From assembly GCA_031216445.1 (NCBI GenBank), contig CM062207.1, positions 4,427,001 through 4,491,000 on the forward strand: a stretch of 64,000 bases of DNA. Direction: 5' to 3'. The DNA comes from Lateolabrax maculatus (taxonomy: Eukaryota; Chordata; Actinopteri; Acropomatiformes; Lateolabracidae). The translations under genes and the position numbers were made by a program. The notes below the pieces were generated by a model. That model saw only the letters and a list, made by a program, of their open reading frames with translations. It was not told the DNA's origin and ran no database searches. Shown piece after piece: positions 28,101-37,699 of the stretch. Positions within the stretch are counted from its first letter, which is position 1, and each line of letters starts with the position of its first letter.

Positions 28101-29468
28101 TCTTATTAACAATTACTATTTAACTTCTCACCTTGCTGCTGTGATGTAGAAGTGCACCCCAAGGGGTTGGCAATACATCGTGACATCACCGGTGGGTGTA
28201 GTTGAAGGTGCAACACATAAAACTTTCAACCAAACTTTTCAACCTGTTTTCCTTTGTTTAAATGAAAATGCTTAAAGATCCAGCAGACATGAAGACAACA
28301 TGAAGCATTAGTCGTGTTTCTCTTGACTTGGATTTGGGTCTTTAGTCACCAGATGCTCCATTATGTTCACCAGCTAGTCGTTAACTTTGTCTGTTGTCTG
28401 TTTATGATTATTTATTTATTTTTTTTAATGTCAGTCTGTTCTGGTATGTTTCATGTTTCTCTTCTTTGTCCTAATGTTCATATTGAAGGCTTGCACCAAT
28501 ATTTACGCTTTGTGTATAGCCGCATTATCATCAATGTATTTCATTTGTCAGTCTTTGAAGACCAAGAAAGACTTGTTCTTCAGCACAACTCACAGATGTT
28601 TCCACACAGAGAGTTTCAAATGTTTCCTCTGAAATAGTTATCAAACCCAGCCAGACACTTTCAGCAACGTCAAAAAGCTTGAAGCGCTGCTGGAGTCACT
28701 GAGGGCTCACAGGTTGCTCAGCGGTGGCTTCAATTCAAATTTTCAAAAACTTGGATGAAGACCAAAGCACCGTCTAGTAACAAAGATATTAAAAAACATC
28801 AGTCTAGGTGTTTATTCTCATTATTCTAACCTCTTAACTTTAAGAGCGCCGCCTCTCTTTACTTTTGTTCTCTCCTCTCCTCTTTCTATCTTCAGGTCCT
28901 GGGAATCGTCTTCTTCCTCTTCCTCATCATGTGGTGTCCCTTCTTCATCACCAACGTCACCTTCGTCCTGTGCCGGGGCTCCTGCAACGAGTCGCTGCTT
29001 CATGACCTCCTCAACGTCTTTGTCTGGGTGGGCTACATCTCCTCCGGAGTCAACCCTCTAGTCTACACCCTCTTCAATAAGACCTACAGGAGAGCGTTCT
29101 CCAGCTACATCAGGTGCCAGTACAAAGTGGGGGCCAATGCAGCCGGACAGAGTTGCAAAACCCTGCTGGTCCCGCCGCCGTGCCCGTCGCACGCCGTGAC
29201 CCCTCTTCTGATGGGCAGTCACGGGAAAGCAGGCATGGACCGCAATAGTAACTGTCGCAACGGCGGTAGGGGGGATAACGGGAGGCTGGCGGTGGACCCG
29301 GAGGACGTGACAGACGACGAGACACAAATCGGTATAGTGTCGCAGAGCCTCTCCGAATGCCACAACATCGGCGTGCTTTCGGAAACCGAGCCAGAAACTG
29401 AGGTGGAGCAGGAGCTGTCACTCATCAGCTACAGCCCCGCCTGCAGAGAACACACAAGCAGCGTGTGA
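5629..29468 (+). CDS. htr2c: 5-hydroxytryptamine receptor 2C-like (class A GPCR), six coding exons
   Basis: Plasma-membrane serotonin receptor; the 5-HT2 family couples to Gq and phospholipase C. Exons 5629-6061, 15434-15634, 25707-25870, 26002-26155, 27582-27817 and 28896-29468 join in frame with GT-AG introns to about 586 residues, against about 460 in human 5-HT2C. Visible features: N-terminal sequons NQT and NFT; SLAVADM in helix 2; the amine-binding Asp in WIYLDVLF and DRYVAI in helix 3; GSFVAFFIP in helix 5; MWCPFF in helix 6; NPLVY in helix 7; C-terminal TSSV, a class I PDZ ligand. ILYDY after helix 2, RNPIEH in loop 2, Ala in helix 5 (Ser in 5-HT2A) and the SSV end favour 2C; LEKKLQNATN and the FNKTY turn resemble 2A. 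The start at 5629 has G at -3 and +4; ATGs at 5701 and 5809 are alternatives. The long N-terminus, loop 3 and tail account for the extra length. Confidence 0.93.
6215..6405. repeat. two partial tandem units of an interspersed fish repeat
   Basis: GGATCACTAATGTCAGTAGG near 6218 and the related GGATCACAAAAATCGTTAGG near 6361 lie about 144 bases apart. The intervening text resembles a repeat I recall from teleost genomes. No coding capacity. Confidence 0.45.
7783..8240 (+). repeat. diverged direct tandem duplication, unit about 270-300 bp
   Basis: CACGTGTGGT occurs at 7783 and 8051, followed in the same order by TGCCATT blocks and by TTATCnTGACAGGCCAA near 7912 and 8209. Order and orientation agree, with small indels between the copies. 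Confidence 0.55.
9937..10332. repeat. cluster of CA microsatellites
   Basis: Three blocks: interrupted (CA)n/(CACAAA)n at 9937-10018, a clean (CA)n at 10175-10218 and a shorter one at 10311-10332. The apparent 214-residue frame across 9405-10049 consists largely of HT repeats from the same tract and is not a gene. Confidence 0.9.
10777..10784. promoter_or_regulatory. palindromic cAMP response element TGACGTCA
   Basis: A perfect 8-base CRE lies inside a locally GC-richer patch (10700-10800) of intron 1. CREB/ATF proteins bind this motif. Its use here is inference; a single 8-mer can arise by chance. Confidence 0.3.
13112..13166. repeat. (TG)n microsatellite
   Basis: About 27 TG units, followed at 13329-13362 by a shorter interrupted GT tract. 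Confidence 0.92.
14038..14050 (-). promoter_or_regulatory. DR1 nuclear-receptor site TGACCTTTGACCT
   Basis: Two perfect AGGTCA half-sites in direct repeat with one-base spacing, read on the minus strand. HNF4, RXR heterodimers and COUP-TF bind this arrangement. It lies in a GC-moderate, repeat-free part of intron 1. Confidence 0.35.
15140..15275 (-). mobile_element. fragment of the TACTTAAGTAAAAG short element (minus orientation)
   Basis: The reverse complement matches the interior of the complete element at 56093-56497: both share the AGTAAAAGyCyTGCATTCAA block followed by ACTTAAGTA. Inverted-repeat ends are not evident here, so this is a relic. It lies just upstream of receptor exon 2. Confidence 0.65.
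15434..15634 (+). CDS. htr2c: receptor coding exon 2: helix 3, DRY loop and start of helix 4
   Basis: Acceptor CTCCAG ends at 15433; donor GTCAGA begins at 15635 after ATA G, splitting a Gly codon. It encodes the conserved Cys of helix 3, LDVLFSTASIMHLC, DRYVAI and RNPIEHSRFNSRTK. In mammals the INI codons of this loop are A-to-I edited; here they read ATC CGC AAC CCC ATA. No intron sequence complementary to this block was found downstream. Confidence 0.95.
18016..18053. repeat. (CA)n microsatellite
   Basis: About 18 CA units with one CG interruption. Confidence 0.9.
18907..19118 (+). repeat. duplicated module, copy A
   Basis: Shares ordered blocks with 22207-22455 in the same orientation: ACTGACAGAT, ACCAGGTAGAG, a CTGCTTTTrAATyATAAGAAATCC block, GATTGAGGTCTG, GGGCTTACAGCGATCAAT and GATTAGCAAsGAAACATCC. 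The right third is the most similar. No coding frame spans it. Confidence 0.7.
20190..20450. mobile_element. relic of an interspersed fish retroelement (LINE-like tail)
   Basis: Contains AACAACGAATGTGTTCTC, GTGGGCAGCCACTGTG, GGAGGAAACCCATGGACAC and GGGAGAACATGCAAACTCC. I recognise these blocks as recurring in teleost genomes in the 3' parts of LINE-like elements; the family name is uncertain. It is short and without a reverse-transcriptase frame. Confidence 0.6.
21240..21360 (-). mobile_element. degenerate end of the TACTTAAGTAAAAG short element
   Basis: Ends AAGTAAAAGATCTGAGTACT then TTCCACCACTG, the reverse complement of the CAGTGGTGGAA terminus seen at 56093. The other end is eroded. Confidence 0.6.
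22207..22455 (+). repeat. duplicated module, copy B
   Basis: Second copy of the module at 18907-19118, about 3.3 kb downstream in direct orientation. It is longer by insertions in its middle (around 22330-22380). The GGGCTTACAGCGATCAAT core is identical in both copies. Confidence 0.7.
25707..25870 (+). CDS. htr2c: receptor coding exon 3: helix 4 end, loop 2, helix 5
   Basis: Acceptor CTCTAG ends at 25706; donor GTAGTC starts at 25871 after TIQ. It encodes SMPIPVIGL, the extracellular NGS sequon and Cys (VNGSCVL), and helix 5 with GSFVAFFIP and TYCLTI. The Ala after FV marks a 2C-like position (Ser in human 5-HT2A). Confidence 0.95.
26002..26155 (+). CDS. htr2c: receptor coding exon 4: proximal third intracellular loop
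   Basis: Separated from exon 3 by a 131-base GT-AG intron. Starts VLQRQA, matching VLRRQA of 5-HT2C right after helix 5, so the splice is well supported. The rest of its 51 codons is Ser/Thr/Pro-rich and not conserved with mammals. Donor GTGAAA at 26156. Reading through the donor meets TGA at 26164-26166. Confidence 0.85.
26429..26434 (+). terminator. intronic polyA signal AATAAA
   Basis: A canonical hexamer in intron 4, about 265 bases past the read-through stop, followed by T/G-rich sequence. Use would give a receptor ending after helix 5. Hexamers also occur by chance in AT-rich introns. Confidence 0.2.
27582..27817 (+). CDS. htr2c: receptor coding exon 5: distal third intracellular loop
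   Basis: Acceptor CCCGCAG ends at 27581, donor GTGAGA starts at 27818. Begins ELKPPPPQ, is Ser/Pro-rich, and ends MQAIKNERRASK, close to MQAINNERKASK of 5-HT2C just before helix 6. This fixes frame and identity. Confidence 0.88.
28896..29468 (+). CDS. htr2c: receptor coding exon 6: helices 6 and 7 and C-terminal tail
   Basis: Acceptor CTTCAG ends at 28895. Encodes VLGIVFFLFLIMWCPFF (helix 6), VFVWVGY and NPLVYTLFNK (helix 7), then a tail of about 115 residues with an acidic, Thr/Glu-rich stretch and the terminal SSV before TGA. PDZ proteins bind the same ending in mammalian 5-HT2C. The tail middle is not conserved with mammals. Confidence 0.95.
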   Translation, partial: VLGIVFFLFLIMWCPFFITNVTFVLCRGSCNESLLHDLLNVFVWVGYISSGVNPLVYTLFNKTYRRAFSSYIRCQYKVGANAAGQSCKTLLVPPPCPSHAVTPLLMGSHGKAGMDRNSNCRNGGRGDNGRLAVDPEDVTDDETQIGIVSQSLSECHNIGVLSETEPETEVEQELSLISYSPACREHTSSV

Positions 29469-29825
29469 TTGCGTGCTTTTTTTTTTGGTTTGTTTAATGT
29501 CTTCTCTTTAACCTGCAGACACTGGGCCGAGCAGCGCTTCGACGAGCTGGTGCTGGGAGCCTACAGCGTTTTTTATTGGCTGTTAGTGGGTACTGTTATT
29601 GTGAAAGGACTAGTCTCTGCTGAGGAGCCTTATCCCCACACTGAAGTGCACTACTTGCGACAATGGGTTAGAGAAAATCAGATTACAAGAGAAGTTAACC
29701 TCTAAGATGAAAAAAGTGTGATTTTCCACCACAGCCAATATTTTGGACGTTTTTGTTTTCTATTTGGTGTCAAAATGTTGGTTTTCGTTTCACAAATGGA
29801 AAATAAAAGCGTTTGTTAAGCTGTG
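29469..29825 (+). other. receptor 3' UTR (predicted)
   Basis: From the stop codon to the expected cleavage zone about 20 bases after AATAAA at 29802. The 78-residue frame at 29469-29705 follows the stop and has no family resemblance. Confidence 0.5.
29802..29807 (+). terminator. polyA signal AATAAA of the receptor gene
   Basis: First canonical hexamer after the stop (334 bases downstream), followed by GTTTGTTAAGCTGTG, a G/T-rich stretch expected at cleavage sites. Confidence 0.6.
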
Positions 29826-30337
29826 CTCCGTAGTTCCAAAATGTGGTGTGCTTCATGGTGACTACAGTACCAGCTGAGATCCAGAAAGGGGACATGATAA
29901 GAAACAGTGAAGAGCTTGTCCTCATTGTTAACCTGGTATGAAGTCAATCGGCCCCCTATGGAGTCCCACTGATGCAGGTTACAGAGTCAAGCACTGCTTG
30001 ACTCGCTGAGTCCTCAGCGCCGCTGAGATCAACAGGGGTCAAACTACGACTTCCAGCCTTCACGCAGAGTCAAAATGCAGTCCGAGCTCTGGTTTATGTG
30101 GAGTCTCTCCACGCCAAGCAAAGTAAACCAAATCTATTTTTGTGCCGGTCAAGCTTGACAACAACAGTCCTAAAATATATCTGAATGAACCTTTCCAGCA
30201 TGTATAATCAAACTATTCAGCTGACAGAAATGGGATTTTTCTCTAAAGGAAACTTTCTCAAGGCTGCGGTAGAAGTTTGTCTGAGAGGGCCAAGATGAAG
30301 GAATGTACAAGGACCACTGGTCTCTGGTGGACTCACA

Positions 30338-30351
30338 GTGCCATCTGGTGG
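30338..30351 (-). promoter_or_regulatory. CTCF-type binding motif CCACCAGATGGCAC
   Basis: The minus strand matches all 14 positions of the consensus CCASYAGRKGGCRS. It lies about 0.5 kb past the receptor polyA signal, a plausible boundary position. Binding is inference. Confidence 0.5.
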
Positions 30352-31874
30352 TCGCATGACACAGAGAGGTTGCCTCCCTTGGATTGAACAAGGGGCTAAA
30401 AGAGCTAAAGTCATGGCGCAGGCCTTTGGTCCAACACAGCTGCCAGGCTCTTGCTTCTGTTGACCAATACAACCACTCTGGAAAGAATTAAAGTCCTAAC
30501 TTCTAATGGTTTTTACTGAAAACAATCAATAAAGTTTCAAATAAAAGGGAGCAAACTAAAAGTAAAAATGTGAAAAAACAAAATATAAAGTTTTTAATAT
30601 AAATGTGCACAAAGGTTCCTAAGATGTCATTCTTAAAGGGGAACAAAATATATAGATTTTATGACATCAGCCACAGCTTACTATCATTAGTTTCATCAAT
30701 TAGCCATCATCGTCACTGATTCAGCCTCATAAAACAATATAAAACTCACCTTCCAAGACCTTCGTCAGCTGTGATTAAATCACACTTACCTTTATTTTCC
30801 CAGAACAGTGGAATTTTGTGGATCAGCAATCATATTAATTCAGGAAATATTAGTACAATAGTTCAAATCATCACAAACACTGAGGATTGTATCAACACTA
30901 TCTTTCCGTGAAATTTGACCGACCAGCTCTTACTGATTTCACCACTTGCCGGGAGGGATTTTAGGGTTTGAGTCAAATCAAGACACAGATTGTACATGTA
31001 TGTAAGGCTTAAATACACATATCGTATTATCCAACTCCGAATCAGAATCACATCATCCGCTGGCATAAATCAGAGCTGTTTGAGATTCAGAGCGTCATCT
31101 CTGAAGGGCAGATTCTTGATTCTTCAACAAAACGTTCTCTGTCATTTACAAAGGACAAATCAAACATAAGCTCAGCCATTAGATCAGATAGTTTGTCTCC
31201 AAAAAACGCCTCAGCTGCATGATTTCCAGTCATGCTGTGTGCCAAAATGTTCTTTAAATGTACAGTTAAAGCCAAAGAGGACAGAAGGAACGTTTATGCT
31301 TAAATTTAGGCGACATCAGAGCACCACTGTCACATGTATGCTCTGATGCTGGTTTTTGGAAAAGCTTGCCAGTATCTCCACCCCGGTGGTCACAAACTGT
31401 AAATCAGACTCTTTGATATCAAACTGCTTTACACTCGTGTCAGCATAACCCAGAGTGAGACGCAAAGACCAAATCGCCTTTAGATTTCTTCTGTTGCATT
31501 AAACAGACAGAAAGTCAATACCCCTGACTCTGTCAGAACTGGTCACCAACCCTCACAGCTCTGTCACGCTTATTTTTTCGCCCTCCCTCCTCCCACGTGT
31601 TATCGACGTCTGACAGGCGGCGTGATTCCTCCACGCTGCGTCTCCATCAGCTGAAATATGTGCAATATACTGCCTTAGAAAATTATTAAATATTGTGTGG
31701 ATTTCAAAGGTAACCGGTCATGGTGGCAACTTCACGTCTTAGGGGATAATACAGGAGATATAACCTGAAACTCGTACGCATTTAGTGATTCGCTTCGTAG
31801 GTTTAGTTCAATAGAGCTAAATGGTTGTGTTGTAAAGGAAATACATTGAGAAAAGTAACATTTTAAGAGCTCGC

Positions 31875-32221
31875 TTAAAGGGGCACTCCAACAATTTTAC
31901 GCAGAAAAAAGCTTTCCAAAGTTTGATATAAATAATAGATAGAAATAAACATGATGATGTCATCGGGGTTATATCAATATCTTGGGCTTGAGATGTAACA
32001 TTTTTAACAGAAAGCTTTCTTTAAAACTCGAGGCCTGAGGTTTGAAATATCTGGGTATTTAGGAGGCAGGAGGGGGATCTAATGAAATATGCTATTGAGT
32101 TGCATTATGGGAATTGTACTGTTTATGGAGATGTCTCATACTTGAAACTAAAAGTCAGAATATCTTGATTTTTTCCAGCTCCATGGAACTGCAGCACTAA
32201 ATTGCTGGAGTACCCCTTTAA
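31875..32221. mobile_element. 347-bp inverted-repeat element flanked by TTAA
   Basis: Left end TTAAAGGGGCACTCCAACAA; the right end read in reverse is TTAAAGGGGTACTCCAGCAA, so about 18 of 20 terminal bases are inverted. TTAA stands at both edges, as in piggyBac-type target sites. No transposase frame, so non-autonomous. Related copies: 46938-47250, and parts near 43490-43600 and 11500-11600. Confidence 0.72.
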
Positions 32222-33375
32222 TTGCAAAACACTCTGAATGACACACAGTTAATTACTGAGTCTTCCATCCAGTTTAGCTGTTATTTTATCAAAGTAGATG
32301 TCACTACGTCCCCAGTGATCAATATTTCATTTTGGTAATAATCCCTTCAGCCATAAAACAGACAGAATTACAAACATCTGAATGTACAACCCTTTTTTTT
32401 TTACCCATAATCCCCCCTTCAAGGTCAAAGAACAAAGGTCAAAGCCTGCAGTAGACCAATCGAATCCAGAGCCCGAGGTCTGCAGCCACCTCTGCATACA
32501 ATTAGAATGAAACATAATAACGAGGAGTCCCTTCATTCTAATTCGATGCACCTCTGTATCATTTATCCACTATTTGTATGCTACAGACTTACACAGTGGT
32601 CATTCGCACCACTTCTCTCTCCACAAGGAGAGGTCTACATGAGCTAATGTTGGCAAAGCCGGCAACTATCGTGCATGTTTGAAGTGATGTTCAAAAGGTC
32701 CTCTCTGCCTCACTCAGTTTGTTTTTTGTTTTTTGTTTTTTTGGTGGGGGGGGGGTTGCTCTCTCTTTAAAACTCAGAAAGAATGAAACAACACAGGAAG
32801 GAAAGAAAGAACAAACAAAGAGCAATCGACAAAATGCACATTGCAAACAGCTTGCAGTTCCTGCTGGCATTTCATCATTATCAAAATGCAAAAATACCAA
32901 CAATCCCAACATACACAAGAGAAAACCAGAGGAAAAAAATGGCGAAGAGAGGACTCTCTGAACTTAGTTGAATGGGTCATGTTTGTTCCATCCAGGTGTG
33001 AGCACGCAAAGAGCTACAGCCAGGCCAGCCAACTCAGTATGTCGCAATGTAATAACTATATGTTTCCCGTGTACCTGTGTGTGTACCAGGCCTGGCTCAA
33101 ATTGCTATCTGAGATTGATTCAGTAACATTTCTGGGTTTTATCGATCGTGTCTGGCACAATGGATTGAATCGGGTTGTCCCCCGCAGATGCCAATCCTGC
33201 CGGTCCAGACAGATGGAAACAATCGCTCCGAGGAAGTGTTTGGAAGGATTTCAACTAATAATTCGATCAGGTCTGGTGTGTATAGAAATAGTTGGAGCCG
33301 TTTATTGACAGAGTTTCATTTTCATACATTTGAGGAGGGCCAATCTGGGCATTTTCCCCTCCAAGACTATTTTTT

Positions 33376-33388
33376 GTTGCCAGGCAAC
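33376..33388. promoter_or_regulatory. RFX X-box GTTGCCAGGCAAC
   Basis: A perfect palindrome around one A, fitting GTNRCC-N-RGYAAC. RFX factors bind such sites, often at ciliary and immune genes. The target gene is unclear. Confidence 0.4.
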
Positions 33389-33499
33389 AATGCTTTGTGA
33401 AAAAACTACTCCAGGAAATGGAATAGTATATTTGAAAATGGTCTAACTCTATGAGTGAGATGTTTCATGCTCAAACAATCGGAGCATACGCACAAGCTT

Positions 33500-33967
33500 T
33501 AAGGAACAATCCACCTACAAATGCTTCAGCACAATAGTGAAAAACAAAAAGCAGGGGGAACAGCTAGCCTGGCTCTGTCTAAAGTTAAACTAAAACTCCC
33601 TGATTAACACATTATATTTTATTTGTTTTGTCCCAACAAAAAAGTTGTGGTTTTGTGGAGTTTTGTGCTGCAACTATTTCTTGTCCCGGAGCAGTGACTT
33701 CCAGCATCTGTAAAATTACGAATTAAACAAATATATATATATAAAATATAAGATATAAGATATAACATGTTAATTAGTGAGCTTTGGAGGTTCTCGTAGG
33801 CAGACTTTTTTACCTTTGGACAGTGCCAGGCTTGTCTTTTTCCCTTGTTCCCTGTCTTTATGCTAAGCTAAGCTAAACGCCTGCTCATATTTACCAAACA
33901 GACATGAGGGGTATCGATCCAGAAGCGAATAAATGGATTTCGCAAAATGCTCAGACTATTCCTTTAA
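33500..33967. mobile_element. GCTAAGCTAA fish interspersed repeat, copy 1
   Basis: Contains GCTAGCCTGGCTCTGTC and TTTATGCTAAGCTAAGCTAA, hallmarks I recall from a common teleost repeat. Ends TAAGGAACAATCC and GACTATTCCTTTA are weak inverted repeats. A second copy is at 48903-49278. Confidence 0.65.
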
Positions 33968-36100
33968 ATAATATTTACTTTTCTATTAGTTTTCTAACAG
34001 AAGTAGCAGAAAAATTGCAACACTCAACCAAAGAATAAGTAATGCAATGTGCTAATCACTCATAGTCAATGTCAAAGAATGTAAAAATCTGAGGGTAGAT
34101 TTTTCCTTTAACTTTTCTGAGATCCAGCAGGGAGGGCTGGTACAGTTCTTCCTCTCTGTTAGAAACATGGTTTTTAAGTAATCAAATTAACTCACAAGAT
34201 CTTACAGTTTTCAAACCTTCTTTAGGGAACCTAAAGACTCGATTGTCCGAACTGTCTTTTAACCCTGCAGCTGTCTCACCTCTCTTTCCAAACATGCAAC
34301 TCTGTCACCAAACGGCTCTGAGAACAGCCAGAGCTGCAGGTTGTTCAAGAGTTTGGCAAACCCAACTTCTCCACTGCCCCTTCCCCGCATTAAACACTGA
34401 CTCTCGGACCCGAGGTGTCGGCGCCCTTTGAGGCTCGTTTGCATTGACACAGATCAGTTGTCTGGTTTGTCTCGCTCTTGTATGATCCGGCGCTCGTGGG
34501 TTAGTTTTATCTTTTTATGTGTTGAACCTTCTTCTGTTATGCAGTGGCTGTTTTTTATACCATTTTAATTGTGAATGTTTGTCTACGACACATCTTTCTT
34601 GAGTTTATACAATGATTATGCCATCATCCACACAATGTATATTTTCTTTTCTGTGTGATGCTGCTATTTATTTATTAAAATATTATTCTAATGTGTGGAC
34701 AATTGTCTTATTTGTACATTAACCACATGGTTAATGTTTCTTTGCTTTAATGTTGTGTTGCCGAAGTCTCCAGTGGACAGGACTTACTAACACAAGTCAT
34801 GGAATAAGGAATGCCTTAAAAAAACAAAAGAGTATTGAAACGTTGAGGTGGCTGCGGTGATGCGAAACGACGACTGCATTTAAATTGCACTCAGCTCCCC
34901 CTGACTGAACATTTCTTTCAACCCACCACAGAACCAAACCACAGAGCACCAGTCCAATAATCCTCCTGGTAAAAGTTACTGAACTGCTTAGCATTCCTCC
35001 CCTGCGATGATTAACAGCTATGCACGTAGTTGAGTAATTTGGGGAATCTGATAATAACAGTATAGGTCCCAGCTCCCCACGCTGGCGACCCAGTCCGCTC
35101 TACTATTATGTTCTCCTCTACCGCAAACATCTGCCAGTCAGCAGGAGCTTTTATCCAAAGTGCTTCACAGAGCCATGAAAAGAGCTGAACCTGGAGCTAT
35201 TATCAACCCTTACCCCTGGCTGTGTTTTGTGCCGTGCCCTACCCATTGAGCCGTGCAGTAAACCCTCGTGATATGAGTGCTATGCCCACGCTGGGAAAGT
35301 GAGCTATGCATTTTTTATCGTGTGACCTGCTCAATTTGATACAGGTGCCAAAACACAGCGTTTTGTAAATTCTAAAAGAATTAAGTGTCATGTGATGTTT
35401 ATACAGTATCTACATTGTGTGAGAGTTTCAGGGGGCTTGTTGGCTTGTTTGACTTGTGCTAAGCATGATAGTTAGAGTTTAATTGCACAAAATGAACATA
35501 AAATAGGTTTTTGCAGGGTTGCAAATGACCAGTGAGAGATTTTTTCCCATAATTCAAGTTTAAAAAGGTAATGATTACATGTATGTGATATACAGTCAGT
35601 CAACATTTCTGCGAGATCTCTGCTGTGATTTGGGCTTTAATTTATTATGTGATTTTGGACCCCAGATAGCTGTGCCACAACTTTTCTGTTTTGCTGATGC
35701 TCTGATAGGTTGCGGACACAGGTCGACAAAATCTCATACGTTACTCATTGCACCTTTAAGAAGCAGAGCTCCTGTGCTGTGCAGCCTCACACAGTCGAAC
35801 AGTCAGGTTTGGCTACCGCATACAGCCACAGGGTGGCATCAGGGTAACCCAGAGCACACAGTCACAATCAACAGCAAGCTGCCACAAAGCCTCCCACAAA
35901 GGACTACAGATAAGTAGCAGTGCTTTTGTGTTTTAGGCTTTCTTTCCTGGGGATAAACCCTGATCAACAGTCTTATACAATGAAATATACAGAATATGTA
36001 TTATATAATAGTAATAATAGTGAGATTAAAGTGATTTTTTTTTATTTTTATTCATGACATAGGTCGACCTTCTTGGCTCTCTCACTCAGCGTCTTTTAAA

Positions 36101-36121
36101 ACCAGCACCATGGACAGCGAC
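36101..36121 (+). promoter_or_regulatory. RE1/NRSE-like element (REST binding)
   Basis: The central CAGCACCATGGACAGCG agrees with the RE1 consensus at all but one position, with both half-sites at normal spacing; about 17 of 21 positions match overall. REST silences neuronal genes in other tissues. It lies 6.6 kb past the receptor stop and about 2 kb before the predicted wasf3 first exon donor. Confidence 0.55.
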
Positions 36122-37699
36122 AGCAGGAGGCGATTCCTGTTTCCAACACAGAGCAACAGCGCCGCCGAGCGGTGGAGCTGCGGCACTGCAGGAGCCTGCA
36201 GGCTGTAACCTGTGGTGGCTGCACAGCTCACCGCCCTTACTGCAGGAATATGTGCAGTTGTGGCTTTTTTTTTTTTTCCCCAGATGCCATCGGACCTACG
36301 GGTCGTAGGTCTGTGCAGCAGGGGGGGGGGGGGGCTGATCTGGTCCGGGTGTGTGGATCAAACTCAGGCCTTTCCTCACTGATGCCATCACATGACATGC
36401 TGCTCACGCGTGAGTCACTCTTTCCTGATCCGTCACCAGCCAGCAGCAAAGACACCGAGCAGTCTGCACGTTGTAACCATTTCTGCACTTAACCAGCATC
36501 AGGCGGGGCGGAAATCCCACCTACCATGTCGACATCATTCCACTATTATTTTTATTATTTTAAATATACGAAATATCGTATTTTTATTAAATTCCTCCAC
36601 ATCTTCAAATGTCTTAAAATGCACTTGGCTGTACCCTTTATATCGGAGGAGGCGTTTTTATTCTATCATCCATCTCTAAAAGCGCATGTGGAAGGACAGC
36701 AGCTTGTTTGCCTGGAATTTAAATAAGATAAAAAAAAAAAAATGTCTGGTGATTACATGTTCGCCCTCAGTTCATTAATTACAGCGCGACGAGCCTCCGA
36801 TCCACACGTGTTTTACGTGTCGGTGTGACGCTCCCACAGGGCGGGTGGGTGGGTGGGTGGTGGTCTCGGCCATCTCCGGCAAAGGTCGCCGCGCTTCGGA
36901 GGCGCATGCGCCGTCACACCCGTTTGCTGCAGCTCCCCGGGTCGGACTGAGCCGACGGCGGCGTCAAGCTGGCGTCAGGCACCGGCAGAAAGAGCTGCAG
37001 GCCGGGCCATCAGCGTTCAACTTAAAGCTACTGAGCAGTTCAACCGTCATGAAGGGGGTTTATTACAGGGCTGGTATTTTAAACTGCTTTAGTTTTCCCT
37101 GGTTGACCCCAGTAAGCTGGCAACTGAGTGTATATTGGCAATAAAACCAAAATAGAATATAATATATAATAAAATATAGGCTTAACTAAACTGTGTAACT
37201 TAAACATCAATGCAAAGTAAAGAGTACAACTTTAATCAACAAATCTTTTTAAAAATGTGAAAGATGCTTAGTTTTACTTCCTGTTTAAAAGGGACCGCAT
37301 TTAAATTTAATGTGTGATACAATCAGAAGCAATAGAGTTGTAAATATTGATAAGTTGTCTTCAGTAAAAAAGCATTTCCTATGTTAAATATTTAATGTAT
37401 TTATATAAAAGGATTTTTGCTTTATGTGTTTGTTTAAAGGCAATACAGATGAACACGCAACAGATGTAATGCATATAGATAAATGATGATTTGCAGCTGT
37501 CATCCCTGGAGAGGCTTTTAAAATCAGGTTAAAATGACAACACAAAGTCATTTATAAGGCAGATTCAGGCTAAATAAACAGGATGGAACAAAATGTGTGC
37601 ATGAAAAAATGTGAAAACCATTAGAAAACAGCTTGTTTAAAGGATGGGCTCCTATTTCTCTGCTCTACCTCGTGTTTCCCCCTTCTGTGTGGCCACTGG

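Noticed and set aside
36105..36210. Small frame starting MDSDSRRR near the RE1-like site
   Set aside because: About 32 codons, no conserved feature; its ATG lies within the RE1 motif itself, so chance is likely.
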